From CALMEH01 sp964548225 (GTDB lineage: Bacteria > Acidobacteriota > Blastocatellia > Pyrinomonadales > Pyrinomonadaceae), in assembly GCA_964548225.1 (NCBI GenBank), contig CAZJQP010000007.1, positions 1 through 64,000 of the forward strand: 64,000 nt of DNA. The letters are read 5' to 3'. The notes below the pieces were generated by a model that was not told where the DNA came from, did not search any database, and saw only the letters and a program-made list of their open reading frames with translations. Made by a program: the position numbers and the translations under genes. Below are positions 17,829-26,217 of the stretch, in pieces; the first letter of the stretch is position 1, and every line of letters begins with the position of its first letter.

Positions 17829-18839
17829 ATGAAAATAAAATCGCTGATACTTATTTTTCTAATTCTTTCGAGTGTTTTGTCGTGCCGTCTTTTGATGCCG
17901 AAACAAGATATGTTCGACGCGGAAACTTTGCGGAAAGTTTTCGCCGCCGTGAAGGAAAAAGGCATCGGGAAAGAACCTTTGTATGAAATAGAAATTACTT
18001 ACAACGAAGTTTATTTTTCGACATATACAAAAAGATATGTTTATTCGAGAGGTTCTTTGAGCGAAACTAAAACAAAATCCACCGGCGAAGCGAAACCTTT
18101 TCAGCTTGCCGAAGCAGATTCGTTTGATTTATACAAAGTTATGTCCGCCGCGCTCGAATTTGCCAAGAAAAATTCTTATCTGAAAAATCCGAGCGTCAGC
18201 CGCTACGTCATCAGCAAACAACTTGCTTTGCGCGATGATAATTTGGTTTCCAATGTCGGCAAAACACGCGAGGCGATGCGTTGTGATGTCATTCTCACCG
18301 ATTCCGATACAACGGCACAATACACGACCAATTTGCAAGGCGACATCGTTGAGGTTGCCGAAACCAACGTCAAACCGCGTCTTAAATTTTTCGATGCCGC
18401 GCAGATGCAAAAATCCATCTCGGAAATCAAACCGCTTTTCGGCGGCAAATTGTCCGTTACGGATTTGGACATCCAAATCGAGAATTTTGCTTTTTCGGCA
18501 TTCGACCCGAAAAATCCTAATGAACTAAACAGATACCGAATGAATTCGCACGAATTTCTCCGCGCCGATGCGTCAATTTTCGGCAATAATCCGGTGGTTT
18601 CTATTTCCGAGCCGTTCGATGTTGATAAACTCGATTTTTCGCTGATTCCGAAAGTGATGCAAAAAACGCTCGAAACCGTCAAAATGACGGGCGCGAAAGT
18701 CAGCACGATTAGAATTAAAATTCCGGTGGATAAATTTAAACCGACCAAGGAAATCGAATGGCAAGTCGAAGCCTTCGGCGACCGTTCGGAAAAAGAAACG
18801 GTAGTTTTCGATAACTCCGGCAATCTGAAAACAAATTAA
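17829..18839 (+). CDS. Probable lipoprotein, unknown
   Basis: A 336-residue product with an N-terminal hydrophobic stretch ending in a lipobox-like VLSC (Cys19), although leucine at -2 is unusual. The rest is soluble and mixed alpha/beta, with no motif I recognise. Its stop codon abuts the start codon of the Sat/CysC gene with no gap, so translation may be coupled. Whether this says anything about function is unclear; sulfation of an envelope target would be speculation. Confidence 0.55.
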   Translation: MKIKSLILIFLILSSVLSCRLLMPKQDMFDAETLRKVFAAVKEKGIGKEPLYEIEITYNEVYFSTYTKRYVYSRGSLSETKTKSTGEAKPFQLAEADSFDLYKVMSAALEFAKKNSYLKNPSVSRYVISKQLALRDDNLVSNVGKTREAMRCDVILTDSDTTAQYTTNLQGDIVEVAETNVKPRLKFFDAAQMQKSISEIKPLFGGKLSVTDLDIQIENFAFSAFDPKNPNELNRYRMNSHEFLRADASIFGNNPVVSISEPFDVDKLDFSLIPKVMQKTLETVKMTGAKVSTIRIKIPVDKFKPTKEIEWQVEAFGDRSEKETVVFDNSGNLKTN

Positions 18840-20525
18840 ATGAACCTGATTTCGCCTTTCGGCGGCAAACTTATCAATCTGATTGTGGAAGGTGAAGAAC
18901 GCGCAGAATTGCTCAATTTCGCCAATCGTCTGCCGTCCGTGCAGATTTCTGAACGGGCGGTTTGCGATTTGGAATTGTTGGCGACGGGCGCGTTTTCGCC
19001 GCTTGAAACTTTTATGAAGCGGGCGGATTTTGAACGAGTTTCAAACGAAATGCGTCTGGCAAACGGCACGTTGTTTCCGATGCCGATAAGTTTGCCGTGT
19101 GATGATTTTGACGGTTTGCGATTAGACGCGGAAATTGCTCTGCGCGATAAGCGGAACGATTTGCTCGGCGTTTTGCGTGTTGAGGAGATTTACGAATGGT
19201 CGCGCTCCGATTTTGCAAGGAATGTTTTGCAAACGGATGATTTTCGGCATCCGTTGGTTTCGGAAATTGAGCATTGGGGGAAATTTAATCTGTCGGGCGT
19301 GTTGCGGATTTTGAATCTGCCGAAGCATTACGACTTTGCCGATTTGCGGCTTTCACCACAGCAGACGCGGGAGAAATTAGCCGAATTGAATAACGAAAAC
19401 GTCGTCGCATTTCAGACGCGCAATCCGATTCATCGGGCGCACGAGGAAATGACGAAACGCGCAATGGCTGAAACCAACGGAACTTTGCTGATTCATCCGG
19501 TTGTCGGAATGACGAAGCCGGGCGATATTGATTATCTCACCAGAGTCAGAACTTATCGCGCCCTCATTAAAAATCATTACGAAGCGGACAGAGTTTTGCT
19601 TGCGCTTTTGCCGTTGGCGATGCGGATGGCTGGCGGGCGCGAGGCGTTGTTTCACGCTTTGATTCGGAGAAATTACGGCGCAAATCATTTTATCGTCGGG
19701 CGCAATCACGCGAGTCCGGGCAATGGGTTTTACGAAGCGGACGCGGCGCAGAAATTGGTCGCGGAATTTGCGGAGGAATTGGGCGTGAAGATGATTGCGT
19801 TTGATGAGATGGTTTATTTGCCCGATGAAAACCGTTATGAAGAAATCTCCAAAGTTCCAAACAACACTAAAACTTTCGCGCTTTCGGGGACACAAATCCG
19901 CGAAGATTATTTGAATCGCGGTAAAGCTCTGCCCGAATTTTTCACGCGCCGCGAAACTGCCGAAATCCTTGCGGAAAGTTTCCCGCCGCGTGAGAAACAG
20001 GGCGTTTGTCTGTGGTTCACGGGTTTGAGCGGTTCGGGAAAATCTACGACGGCGGAGATTTTGACGAATCTTCTGCTCGAATGCGGACGGCGCGTTACAA
20101 TTCTGGACGGCGATGTTGTGCGGACGCATCTCTCGAAAGGTTTGGGTTTTTCCAAACAAGACCGCGACACGAATATTTTGCGAATCGGGTTTGTAGCGTC
20201 GGAAATCGTGCGGCATAATGGCGTGGCGATTTGCGCGGCGGTTTCGCCCTATCGCGCCACTCGCAACGAAGTCCGACAGATGGTTGATAATTTCATCGAA
20301 ATCTTCGTCAACACACCGCTCGAAGAATGCGAACGGCGCGACACGAAAGGAATGTATGCAAAGGCGCGACGCGGCGAGATTAAAGATTTCACAGGCGTTG
20401 ACGACATTTATGAACCGCCCGACGCGCCCGAAATCACGCTCGACACGGTTAATTTTTCGGCGGAAGAAAATGCGCGGCTGATTTTGGACTTTTTGGGGCA
20501 GAAAGGTTTTGTTAAGATAGCGTAA
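18840..20525 (+). CDS. Bifunctional sulfate adenylyltransferase / APS kinase
   Basis: Makes APS from sulfate and ATP, then PAPS. The 561-residue protein joins an ATP sulfurylase (about 1-380: PUA-like N-domain, then QTRNPIHRAHEE at about 192 and GRNHASPGN near 285, variants of the QxRNPxHxxH and GRDHAGPG active-site motifs) to an APS kinase (about 390-561: P-loop GLSGSGKST near 395, then LDGDVVRTHLSKGLGFS). This is the fused Sat/CysC form. No APS or PAPS reductase gene is nearby. The next gene is a sulfotransferase, so the PAPS is probably used for sulfation. Confidence 0.93.
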   Translation: MNLISPFGGKLINLIVEGEERAELLNFANRLPSVQISERAVCDLELLATGAFSPLETFMKRADFERVSNEMRLANGTLFPMPISLPCDDFDGLRLDAEIALRDKRNDLLGVLRVEEIYEWSRSDFARNVLQTDDFRHPLVSEIEHWGKFNLSGVLRILNLPKHYDFADLRLSPQQTREKLAELNNENVVAFQTRNPIHRAHEEMTKRAMAETNGTLLIHPVVGMTKPGDIDYLTRVRTYRALIKNHYEADRVLLALLPLAMRMAGGREALFHALIRRNYGANHFIVGRNHASPGNGFYEADAAQKLVAEFAEELGVKMIAFDEMVYLPDENRYEEISKVPNNTKTFALSGTQIREDYLNRGKALPEFFTRRETAEILAESFPPREKQGVCLWFTGLSGSGKSTTAEILTNLLLECGRRVTILDGDVVRTHLSKGLGFSKQDRDTNILRIGFVASEIVRHNGVAICAAVSPYRATRNEVRQMVDNFIEIFVNTPLEECERRDTKGMYAKARRGEIKDFTGVDDIYEPPDAPEITLDTVNFSAEENARLILDFLGQKGFVKIA

Positions 20526-20536
20526 GTTTGGCATTA

Positions 20537-20683
20537 ACGACTGGAGCGCAAGCGTCCCGCTTGCAATGAGCGCGAGAGCGCGAAAAAGCGTTTGCGAGGA
20601 AATCAAGTTGAATAATGACAAAGGCGTTTGCGCCGCTAAAAAACAGCGACGCATTGCAAGCGGGACGCTTGCGCTCCAGTCGT
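20537..20683. repeat. MITE-like element with 32-bp perfect terminal inverted repeats
   Basis: Left arm 20537-20568 begins ACGACTGGAGCGCAAGCGTC; right arm 20652-20683 is its exact reverse complement. The core of 83 bases codes for nothing. TTAA or TAA lies next to both ends. The inner GCAAGCGTCCCGCTTGC is itself palindromic. It fills the gap between the Sat/CysC and sulfotransferase genes and may act as hairpin or terminator. Confidence 0.8.
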
Positions 20684-20694
20684 TTTAATAATTT

Positions 20695-21933
20695 ATGACA
20701 CAACCGCAACCATTTGAATTATCGGTCGAAGAGAACGAGCGCGAACTTGCTTTGCAAATCAAACAAGACGTTGACCGCGGGCTGAGGTATCTTGAATTGA
20801 ATCAGGCGGACGCGGCGATTTTGGCTTTTAAGCTGGCGATTGAGAAGTCTGAGGTCGGCTCGAATGTGCGCGATATTGTTACGCATAATCTTCTCACCGC
20901 ATATCGCAAACGCATCGAAGAACTCTTAAAATCGGGCGATGTTGCGCCCGTCAACCGCTACACGCCGGAGGTTTCCGCGCTTCAATTAACCGGCGAAATG
21001 GCGAATGATAAAACATTTCGCGGAAAGTTTGCGGATACTTTCAAGAATCTCGGAATGGATTTTTTCCAAGCCCGCCAACACGAAGCGGCTTTATTTTTTA
21101 TTCGCAAAGCAATCGCCATCGAGCCGTGTCCGTCTTATTACGTTGATTTGACGAATGCGCTGGCTTGGGTAAAAACTCCGGCGCGTCTGGCGGATTATAC
21201 GAAAGATTACACCGAACGCGACATCGGGCGGCATATTTTTGTTACCTGCACACCGAAGAGCGGTTCGACGTTTCTGAAAAATGTTCTGGTCGCCGTAACG
21301 GGTTTCAAAGATGTCTTTAGCGTCTATTCCGCCTTGCAAAACGAACACGAATTGGACTTGCCGCAGTTTGCGAAGTTCGGCAAGGAAAACAAAGTTACGC
21401 AACAACACGCCCGCGCTTCGGAGGCGAATATTCAAATGATGCAAGCGTTTGGCGTGCGTCCTGTGGTTTTGGTCAGAAACATTTTCGATTCAACCGCGAG
21501 TCTGCTTGATTTCTACACGAAAGGTTTCACGTTCAGCACGTTTTTTAATAAAGACGAATTTCTCGCCTTTGATGACGCGCAGAAGATTGATTTGCTCATC
21601 GAGTTTGCGATTCCTTGGTATTTTCAGTTTGTCGCTTCGTGGCAACGCGCCGAACGCGAAGGGCGGCTTGAAATGATGTGGCTGACCTACGAGGAAATGA
21701 TTAAAGACAAACCCGCTACGGTGCAAAAAGTTTTGGAGTTTAACGGCTTGGACGCGCCGCTTGATTTTATTCAAACAAAAATCGCCGAAATCGAGTCGGA
21801 CGGCGAGAAAAATCGCTTCAACAAAGGCGTTTCGGGGCGCGGCAAAGTCGTTTTGTCCGAAGCGCAAAAGTCGCGCATTGCAAATCTCGCAAGGCATTTT
21901 CCTTCGACCGATTTTAGTCTGTTGGGTTTGTGA
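20695..21933 (+). CDS. PAPS-dependent sulfotransferase with TPR-like N-terminus
   Basis: A 412-residue enzyme expected to transfer sulfate from PAPS. The phosphosulfate-binding loop is TPKSGSTFLKNVL (near residue 185), and the 3'-phosphate site is VRNIFDSTASLLDFY (near residue 262). The first 150 residues are helical and TPR-like (RYLELNQADAAILAFKLAI, QARQHEAALFFIRKAIAI). Position after Sat/CysC gives a PAPS-making and PAPS-using pair. The acceptor is unknown. No clear ribosome site precedes the ATG, which lies 12 bases from the inverted-repeat element. Confidence 0.87.
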   Translation: MTQPQPFELSVEENERELALQIKQDVDRGLRYLELNQADAAILAFKLAIEKSEVGSNVRDIVTHNLLTAYRKRIEELLKSGDVAPVNRYTPEVSALQLTGEMANDKTFRGKFADTFKNLGMDFFQARQHEAALFFIRKAIAIEPCPSYYVDLTNALAWVKTPARLADYTKDYTERDIGRHIFVTCTPKSGSTFLKNVLVAVTGFKDVFSVYSALQNEHELDLPQFAKFGKENKVTQQHARASEANIQMMQAFGVRPVVLVRNIFDSTASLLDFYTKGFTFSTFFNKDEFLAFDDAQKIDLLIEFAIPWYFQFVASWQRAEREGRLEMMWLTYEEMIKDKPATVQKVLEFNGLDAPLDFIQTKIAEIESDGEKNRFNKGVSGRGKVVLSEAQKSRIANLARHFPSTDFSLLGL

Positions 21934-22010
21934 GTTAGGTTTTAGGTTTTAGGTTCTTAGACTCTTCGTTTTCAACCCTAATCCCTAATCCCTAATCCCT
22001 AACCCCTAAT
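21934..22010. repeat. Heptamer repeats forming an inverted pair
   Basis: GTTTTAG-type repeats (21936-21955) face five CCCTAAT heptamers (21976-22010). The two sides are partly complementary, giving a weak hairpin just after the sulfotransferase stop. Confidence 0.7.
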
Positions 22011-22039
22011 TGCCACTGAATATCAAATTACACTATACT
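22010..22039 (+). promoter_or_regulatory. Candidate promoter of the first PPC-type exoprotein
   Basis: TTGCCA (22010-22015) and TATACT (22034-22039) are separated by 18 bases and lie about 80 bases before the ATG at 22120. Motif reading only. Confidence 0.4.
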
Positions 22040-22119
22040 TTAGATACTTTTTCTGCTACGGGACAATTCCCCTGCTTGCTTGTCCGGCATTATTTTATTT
22101 TTAGAGGAGAGATTATTTT

Positions 22120-23079
22120 ATGAGAGATTCGGCAGTATCAATTTTGGGGTATTTCGAGAATTGGCGGCGCAATGGTTTGACGATTGCATTTGTTTTTATT
22201 CTGTTTTGTTTTTTGATGGGCAACGACCATTACAACGTCAGCGCGATGACGCGGAAAAATCGAATGATTTCATCTAATCAGGAAATCATCAGCTATCAAA
22301 AAATTCCGGCGGCGAAACCTTCGTGGCTGGTTTCAAAATATTTGGCGGGCGGCGACACTTGCGCGGCGGCGACCAATGTTACGACGAGTCCGTTCAACGA
22401 TACGGGCAACACGACGGGCGGAAACAATACGATTACTACTTATAATCATCCAAACCTTCCGTTTCCCTATCCGGGACCCGACCATTTTTATCAATTTACC
22501 ATCGGCGCGGGCGGCGGAACGGTTCAGGCGGTAATGACACTGACAGGTTCGACTTTGGACGGCGCATTGTTTTTAACCAACGTCTGTCCGGCAGGCACGG
22601 GCAACACGATTCCGGCGGTAAATACTATACAAACTTCGCAAGACCAAATCGGACCGGGTGCGGGACCTGAAAATATGCCCAATCCGCTGGTTCCGATTCC
22701 GCTCGCGGCGGGAACTTATTATATTGCGGTTGATTCGTATTACGCCGCGCCGGCTCCGGCGGCTTCGGGACCGTATTCGATTACGATTACGACGACCAAT
22801 TTAGCTCCGCCCGTCGCGGCTGGCGTGAACATCGGCGGCAGAATCGTTAATGCTAACGGCATCGGCATCAACGGCACACGAGTTTCCCTGACTTATCCTT
22901 CGGGCGAAGTCATCACCGTCAAAACCAATGCTTTCGGGTATTATAAATTTGAAGATTTGGAAGTCGGCTCGACTTATACGGTGCAAGTCGCCGATAAGCG
23001 TTATCAATTTGCCAACCCGACGCAAGTCGTAACATTGGAAGATGCGGTTGAAGATTTGGATTTTACCGCGCAACCGTAA
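22120..23079 (+). CDS. Secreted PPC-like protein with C-terminal regulatory-like domain
   Basis: A 319-residue product with a long N-terminal signal/anchor (hydrophobic LTIAFVFILFCFLMG near residue 27) and a strong ribosome site (AGAGGAGAG). The middle (about 85-215) resembles a pre-peptidase C-terminal beta-sandwich (DHFYQFTIGAGGG, LAAGTYYIAVDSY). The end (about 230-319) is the carboxypeptidase-regulatory-like domain (GVNIGGRIVNANG, NAFGYYKFEDLEVG, DAVEDLDFTAQP). The gene at 24435 is a clear paralog. No enzyme signature is present, so the role is probably structural or adhesive at the surface. Confidence 0.75.
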   Translation: MRDSAVSILGYFENWRRNGLTIAFVFILFCFLMGNDHYNVSAMTRKNRMISSNQEIISYQKIPAAKPSWLVSKYLAGGDTCAAATNVTTSPFNDTGNTTGGNNTITTYNHPNLPFPYPGPDHFYQFTIGAGGGTVQAVMTLTGSTLDGALFLTNVCPAGTGNTIPAVNTIQTSQDQIGPGAGPENMPNPLVPIPLAAGTYYIAVDSYYAAPAPAASGPYSITITTTNLAPPVAAGVNIGGRIVNANGIGINGTRVSLTYPSGEVITVKTNAFGYYKFEDLEVGSTYTVQVADKRYQFANPTQVVTLEDAVEDLDFTAQP

Positions 23080-23102
23080 AGTTTTTAATCATAAAACGTA
23101 AC

Positions 23103-23136
23103 AAAGACGGGCTTAATCGGCTCGTCTTTTTATTTT
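23103..23136 (+). terminator. Intrinsic terminator of the PPC-type gene
   Basis: AAAGACGGGC and GCTCGTCTTT pair around a short loop and are followed by TTTATTTT. A standard rho-independent form. Confidence 0.8.
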
Positions 23137-23144
23137 GCACGGTT

Positions 23145-23417
23145 TTCGCAGAAGCAATGTCAGCGTTCGCAGAAGCAATGTCAGCCTTCGCAGAAGCAAT
23201 GTCAGCCTTCGCAGATATGATGTCAGTGTTCGCAGGTATGATGTCAGCGTTCGCAGGTATGATGTCAGCGTTCGCAGAAGTAATGCAAGGCTTACATCGT
23301 GTCTGCGAACGCTTGCACGGTGTCTGCGAACGATTGCATCGTGTCTGCGAACGTTGACATTGCTTCTGCGAACGCTGACATCATACCTGCGAAGGCTTGC
23401 ATTGCTTTGATGTAATT
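23145..23417. repeat. 21-bp array 1: 13 units in exact register
   Basis: Thirteen consecutive 21-bp units begin at 23145, 23166, 23187 and so on to 23397 without one indel. Units 1-7 carry TTCGCAG near the start and mostly ATGTCAGC near the end; units 8-13 carry the inverted motifs CTGCGAACG and TGACAT. The two halves can fold together. There are no unique spacers, so this is not CRISPR. It starts right after a terminator and ends 75 bases before the helical/FnIII-like gene. Confidence 0.9.
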
Positions 23418-23492
23418 TCCGAAAAAGACTTGACAAGCGTGATAAAATTTAAATGAAACCGTTACTTATTAAATTTATAGGAGGAAAACCAA

Positions 23493-24182
23493 ATGATTAG
23501 AAAAAGAATACCGAAAGATGAAGAAGGATTCGATCTGATGTTACAAAATATGAATGCGAAATGTGAAGCCTATAAAGATGTGCTGAATATTTCCGCGGCA
23601 CAGTTAGCGACGTTGGCGACCGATGCCGTAAGTTATCACGATTGGCGTTTGGTGAAAAATCAGTTTGCCGAAACCAAGGTCAGTTTTACCGAATTTGTCG
23701 AGCTTTTATACAACGGCGATAAAAATGCGCCCGTGCCGGCGATTCCTACGGTAAGTATCGGTTCGCCGACTCTGCCGACCAAACTCGGTATCGAACCGCG
23801 CACCAAAGAATTTATCGAATATCTGGAAGTTCAGGAAAATTTTACCGATGCTATGGGGTTGAATCTGGGATTCTATGAAAACGTCCCTGACCCCGTTGCG
23901 CCCGGCGACCGCACCGCGAAAATTACGGCGCAGGATTTAATCAACTACGCAATAAAAATCCTGTTCAGCAAACAAGGTCTCGGCGGTCTGCGTCTGAGTT
24001 GGCGCATCAAAGGCACAACCACCTGGACGCACGAAACGCTCACCGATTCGCCCTACATTCTCCAAATTCCGCCCGACCCCAACGGTCAGGCAATCACCAT
24101 CGAATTGCAAGCCGTTCTCATCGAAAAAAATAAACCCGTTGGCAACCCGACCGACATCAAAACCGTTATCGCACACGCCTGA
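23493..24182 (+). CDS. Helical/FnIII-like protein beside a 21-bp array
   Basis: A 229-residue cytoplasmic protein with an excellent ribosome site (AGGAGG). Residues about 10-75 are helical (FDLMLQNMNAKCEAYKDVLN, then ISAAQLATL). A proline-rich linker follows (PAIPTVSIGSP), then a helical patch and a C-terminal beta domain resembling FnIII (LRLSWRIKGTTTW, PYILQIPP, ITIELQAVLI). The product of 56339-56950 shares the pattern F-x3-L-x-N then L-N-[IL]-[ST]-A-x2-[IL]-x2-L and the same two-part layout, so the two form one family. Both lie next to 21-bp arrays. The function is unknown. Confidence 0.7.
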   Translation: MIRKRIPKDEEGFDLMLQNMNAKCEAYKDVLNISAAQLATLATDAVSYHDWRLVKNQFAETKVSFTEFVELLYNGDKNAPVPAIPTVSIGSPTLPTKLGIEPRTKEFIEYLEVQENFTDAMGLNLGFYENVPDPVAPGDRTAKITAQDLINYAIKILFSKQGLGGLRLSWRIKGTTTWTHETLTDSPYILQIPPDPNGQAITIELQAVLIEKNKPVGNPTDIKTVIAHA

Positions 24183-24266
24183 GAAGAAGACGGGGAGAAA
24201 GGGAGACAGGGAGCATATCTCCTTTTCTCCCTTTCTCCCCATCTCCCTTTCTCCCTTTCTTGCTTT
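24183..24266. repeat. Octamer-repeat hairpin (GGGAGAAA / TTTCTCCC)
   Basis: Purine-rich GGGAGAAAGGGAGACAGGG faces CTCCCTTTCTCC-type repeats and makes a stem-loop immediately after the stop of the helical/FnIII-like gene. It may end transcription. Confidence 0.7.
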
Positions 24267-24434
24267 ACACGGGAAACAGGTCTATAATTTGAAACAATTT
24301 TATTTTATAGAACCCGACAGGTTATTTCGTTCTTTTATAGCCCCGCAGTTATCACACAGCAATTATTTTCGATGGAAGATTTGCACCCGCAAATCCGACG
24401 TTATTTATTATTTTGAAACGGAGGAGAGTAACTG

Positions 24435-25499
24435 ATGAGAGAATTACGAACAAAAGAAAGTTTTAGTCAAAAATGGCGGCGGCGCAGACTCGCAGTGGCG
24501 TGTTTGCTGATCGCCTTGTGCTTCCTGCTCGGCGGCGACACCTATCGCGCCAAAGCAATTATCCTAAACAACAAACAACTTTTTGAAGGCAAGAAAAAAG
24601 TTGTCAATTATATGGATTTGAACCGCAAACGAATCTTCCAAACCGATTTGCGACAGACATTCTGGGTCAATCCGAACCGCAAAGTGCAAAGACCTTTGTA
24701 TAAGTCACTACTCGTGGGCGGCGACACCTGCGGCGCGGCGGCAACCGTGATTAACACTTTGCCCTACGCCGATGTCGGCACGACCGTCGGGTTTGTTGAC
24801 AATTACGATTTACCGGCGGATACTGTCGCACCGACCGTTACGGGTTGCCCGACTTGCGCTCCGGTAGGCGGCGGTCCGGCGGGCGCGGCTCCACGCGGCG
24901 GAGTTTATACCGGCACGGGAACCGGACCCGATGTTGCCTACAGCATTTGCTTTACGAGTGCGAACAACTCGATAGACGTAACGATGGACCCGACCGGCGC
25001 ACAGGATTTGACTGTCATCGGTTACACCAATGTTTGCAGTAGTCTATTGACAGATGCTATCGTCATTGACGACGACGGTGTTGGTGGAGCGGCGGAAGAC
25101 TTTCAGATTACGAATATGCCTGCCGGAACTTATCATATCGTCGTTGACGGCTATTCAACAGGCGGAGTGCCGCCGGGACCGAGCGGACCATATACGCTCA
25201 ACGTAACCGGCACGGGAACGCTTTGCGGTGTCGTCGCCGCAGGTGTCAACATCAGCGGCAGAATCGCCAATGCCCAAGGCATCGGCATCTCCGGCGCGAG
25301 AGTTTCGATGACCAAACCTTCGGGCGAAGTTATCACCCTTAAAACCAATGCTTTCGGTTATTACAAATTTGAAGATTTGGAAGTCGGCTTGACCTACACG
25401 ATTAATGTTGCCGACAAACGTCATCAATTTGCGAATCCGACGCAAGTCGTAACCTTGGAAGACGCGGTTGAAGATTTGGATTTCACCGCTCTGCCGTAA
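24435..25499 (+). CDS. Secreted PPC-like protein with C-terminal regulatory-like domain (paralog)
   Basis: A 354-residue paralog of the 22120-23079 product. The N-terminus has a basic stretch then a hydrophobic signal (RRLAVACLLIALCFLLGG, near residue 18). A PPC-like sandwich follows (about 95-265: DVAYSICFTSANNSIDVTMD, MPAGTYHIVVDGY). The last 90 residues are almost the same as in the paralog (GVNISGRIANAQGIGISGAR, NAFGYYKFEDLEVG, DAVEDLDFTALP). The two genes flank array 1 and its helical/FnIII-like gene. The ribosome site is GGAGGAGAG. Confidence 0.75.
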   Translation: MRELRTKESFSQKWRRRRLAVACLLIALCFLLGGDTYRAKAIILNNKQLFEGKKKVVNYMDLNRKRIFQTDLRQTFWVNPNRKVQRPLYKSLLVGGDTCGAAATVINTLPYADVGTTVGFVDNYDLPADTVAPTVTGCPTCAPVGGGPAGAAPRGGVYTGTGTGPDVAYSICFTSANNSIDVTMDPTGAQDLTVIGYTNVCSSLLTDAIVIDDDGVGGAAEDFQITNMPAGTYHIVVDGYSTGGVPPGPSGPYTLNVTGTGTLCGVVAAGVNISGRIANAQGIGISGARVSMTKPSGEVITLKTNAFGYYKFEDLEVGLTYTINVADKRHQFANPTQVVTLEDAVEDLDFTALP

Positions 25500-25516
25500 A
25501 TTTGGCTTAGAAACAG

Positions 25517-25556
25517 AAAAGCGCAACGGAGTATTTAATTTCGTTGCGCTTTTTTC
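25517..25556 (+). terminator. Intrinsic terminator after the second PPC-type gene
   Basis: Perfect stem AAAAGCGCAACG / CGTTGCGCTTTT followed by a T run at 25550-25555. Confidence 0.85.
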
Positions 25557-25619
25557 TATCGCAAACAACAAGCAAATAATCTCCGTCCTTCCGTCAACTA
25601 TCCGTTGTGAGAAAAAATT

Positions 25620-26213
25620 ATGATTTATTACATTATTGACGTTAGATTTCCGCACGCCTTTCGGCGAAGCGTTGAACTGAACACGCGCACGGGCGATGAC
25701 AAAATGGAGGATTTCGAGTTTCCTTCGCTTTATCATTTCGTTTATCCAAACCAATCAATCCGCCAAATTGTTCAAACCACCAAGCGATTTATAATGAATG
25801 AGAATTGGGGCTATTACTCGGTTGATATGATTCGTCTGTGCGGACACGGCGACACCGGATATTTGCAATTCGGCGAAGGTTTGAACGAATCAAACGCCGG
25901 AGAATTCAGCGAACTTGCAATTTTTATGAAACCCGATTATTCACGAGTCGGCGTTGAAATTCACGGTTGCGGTGTCGGCAGTGATACGTCCGTCGTCGGC
26001 GCGACAAGCACCATCAATAATCCGGTTTGCGTTCCCGGCTCGACGCAAAACGGCGACCGCGGGCGAAACTTCTTAATGAAACTCGCCAAATCCGTCGGGC
26101 GGCACGTCAAAGCCGGAATAAACTGTCAATACATTAATGACCGCTACGATAATTGGAAGTTTGAAGGTCCGACAATTACCGCTACGCCTTGGGGCGACAG
26201 TTGGCTGAAATAA
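25620..26213 (+). CDS. DUF4347/clan CD-like protein with His-Cys pair
   Basis: A 197-residue cytoplasmic protein. MIRLCGHGDTGYLQFGEGLN (residues 70-89), then VGVEIHGCGVGS (110-121) and GRNFLMKLAKSVGRHVKAGI (148-167), resemble DUF4347-type domains, where an HG after one strand and a Cys after another take the places of the caspase-like (clan CD) dyad. The candidate dyad is H76 and C117. Known family members are mostly modules of large exoproteins, so a free-standing form is unusual. The gene ends four bases before a metzincin-like gene. Activity is inferred only. Confidence 0.5.
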   Translation: MIYYIIDVRFPHAFRRSVELNTRTGDDKMEDFEFPSLYHFVYPNQSIRQIVQTTKRFIMNENWGYYSVDMIRLCGHGDTGYLQFGEGLNESNAGEFSELAIFMKPDYSRVGVEIHGCGVGSDTSVVGATSTINNPVCVPGSTQNGDRGRNFLMKLAKSVGRHVKAGINCQYINDRYDNWKFEGPTITATPWGDSWLK

Positions 26214-26217
26214 AAAT

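Noticed and set aside
23157..23357. Open frame through array 1 (MSAFAEAMSAFAEA-like heptad peptide) and the minus-strand counterpart
   Set aside because: A 21-bp period keeps frames open automatically; several frames on both strands are open, and there is no ribosome site or family match.
23145..23417. CRISPR array
   Set aside because: Units follow each other without spacers, mix both orientations, and no cas gene is near. The same holds for the other 21-bp arrays.
25620..26213. Confident caspase assignment
   Set aside because: Only the HG and GCG positions and strand order agree; overall likeness is to DUF4347, whose activity is not established.
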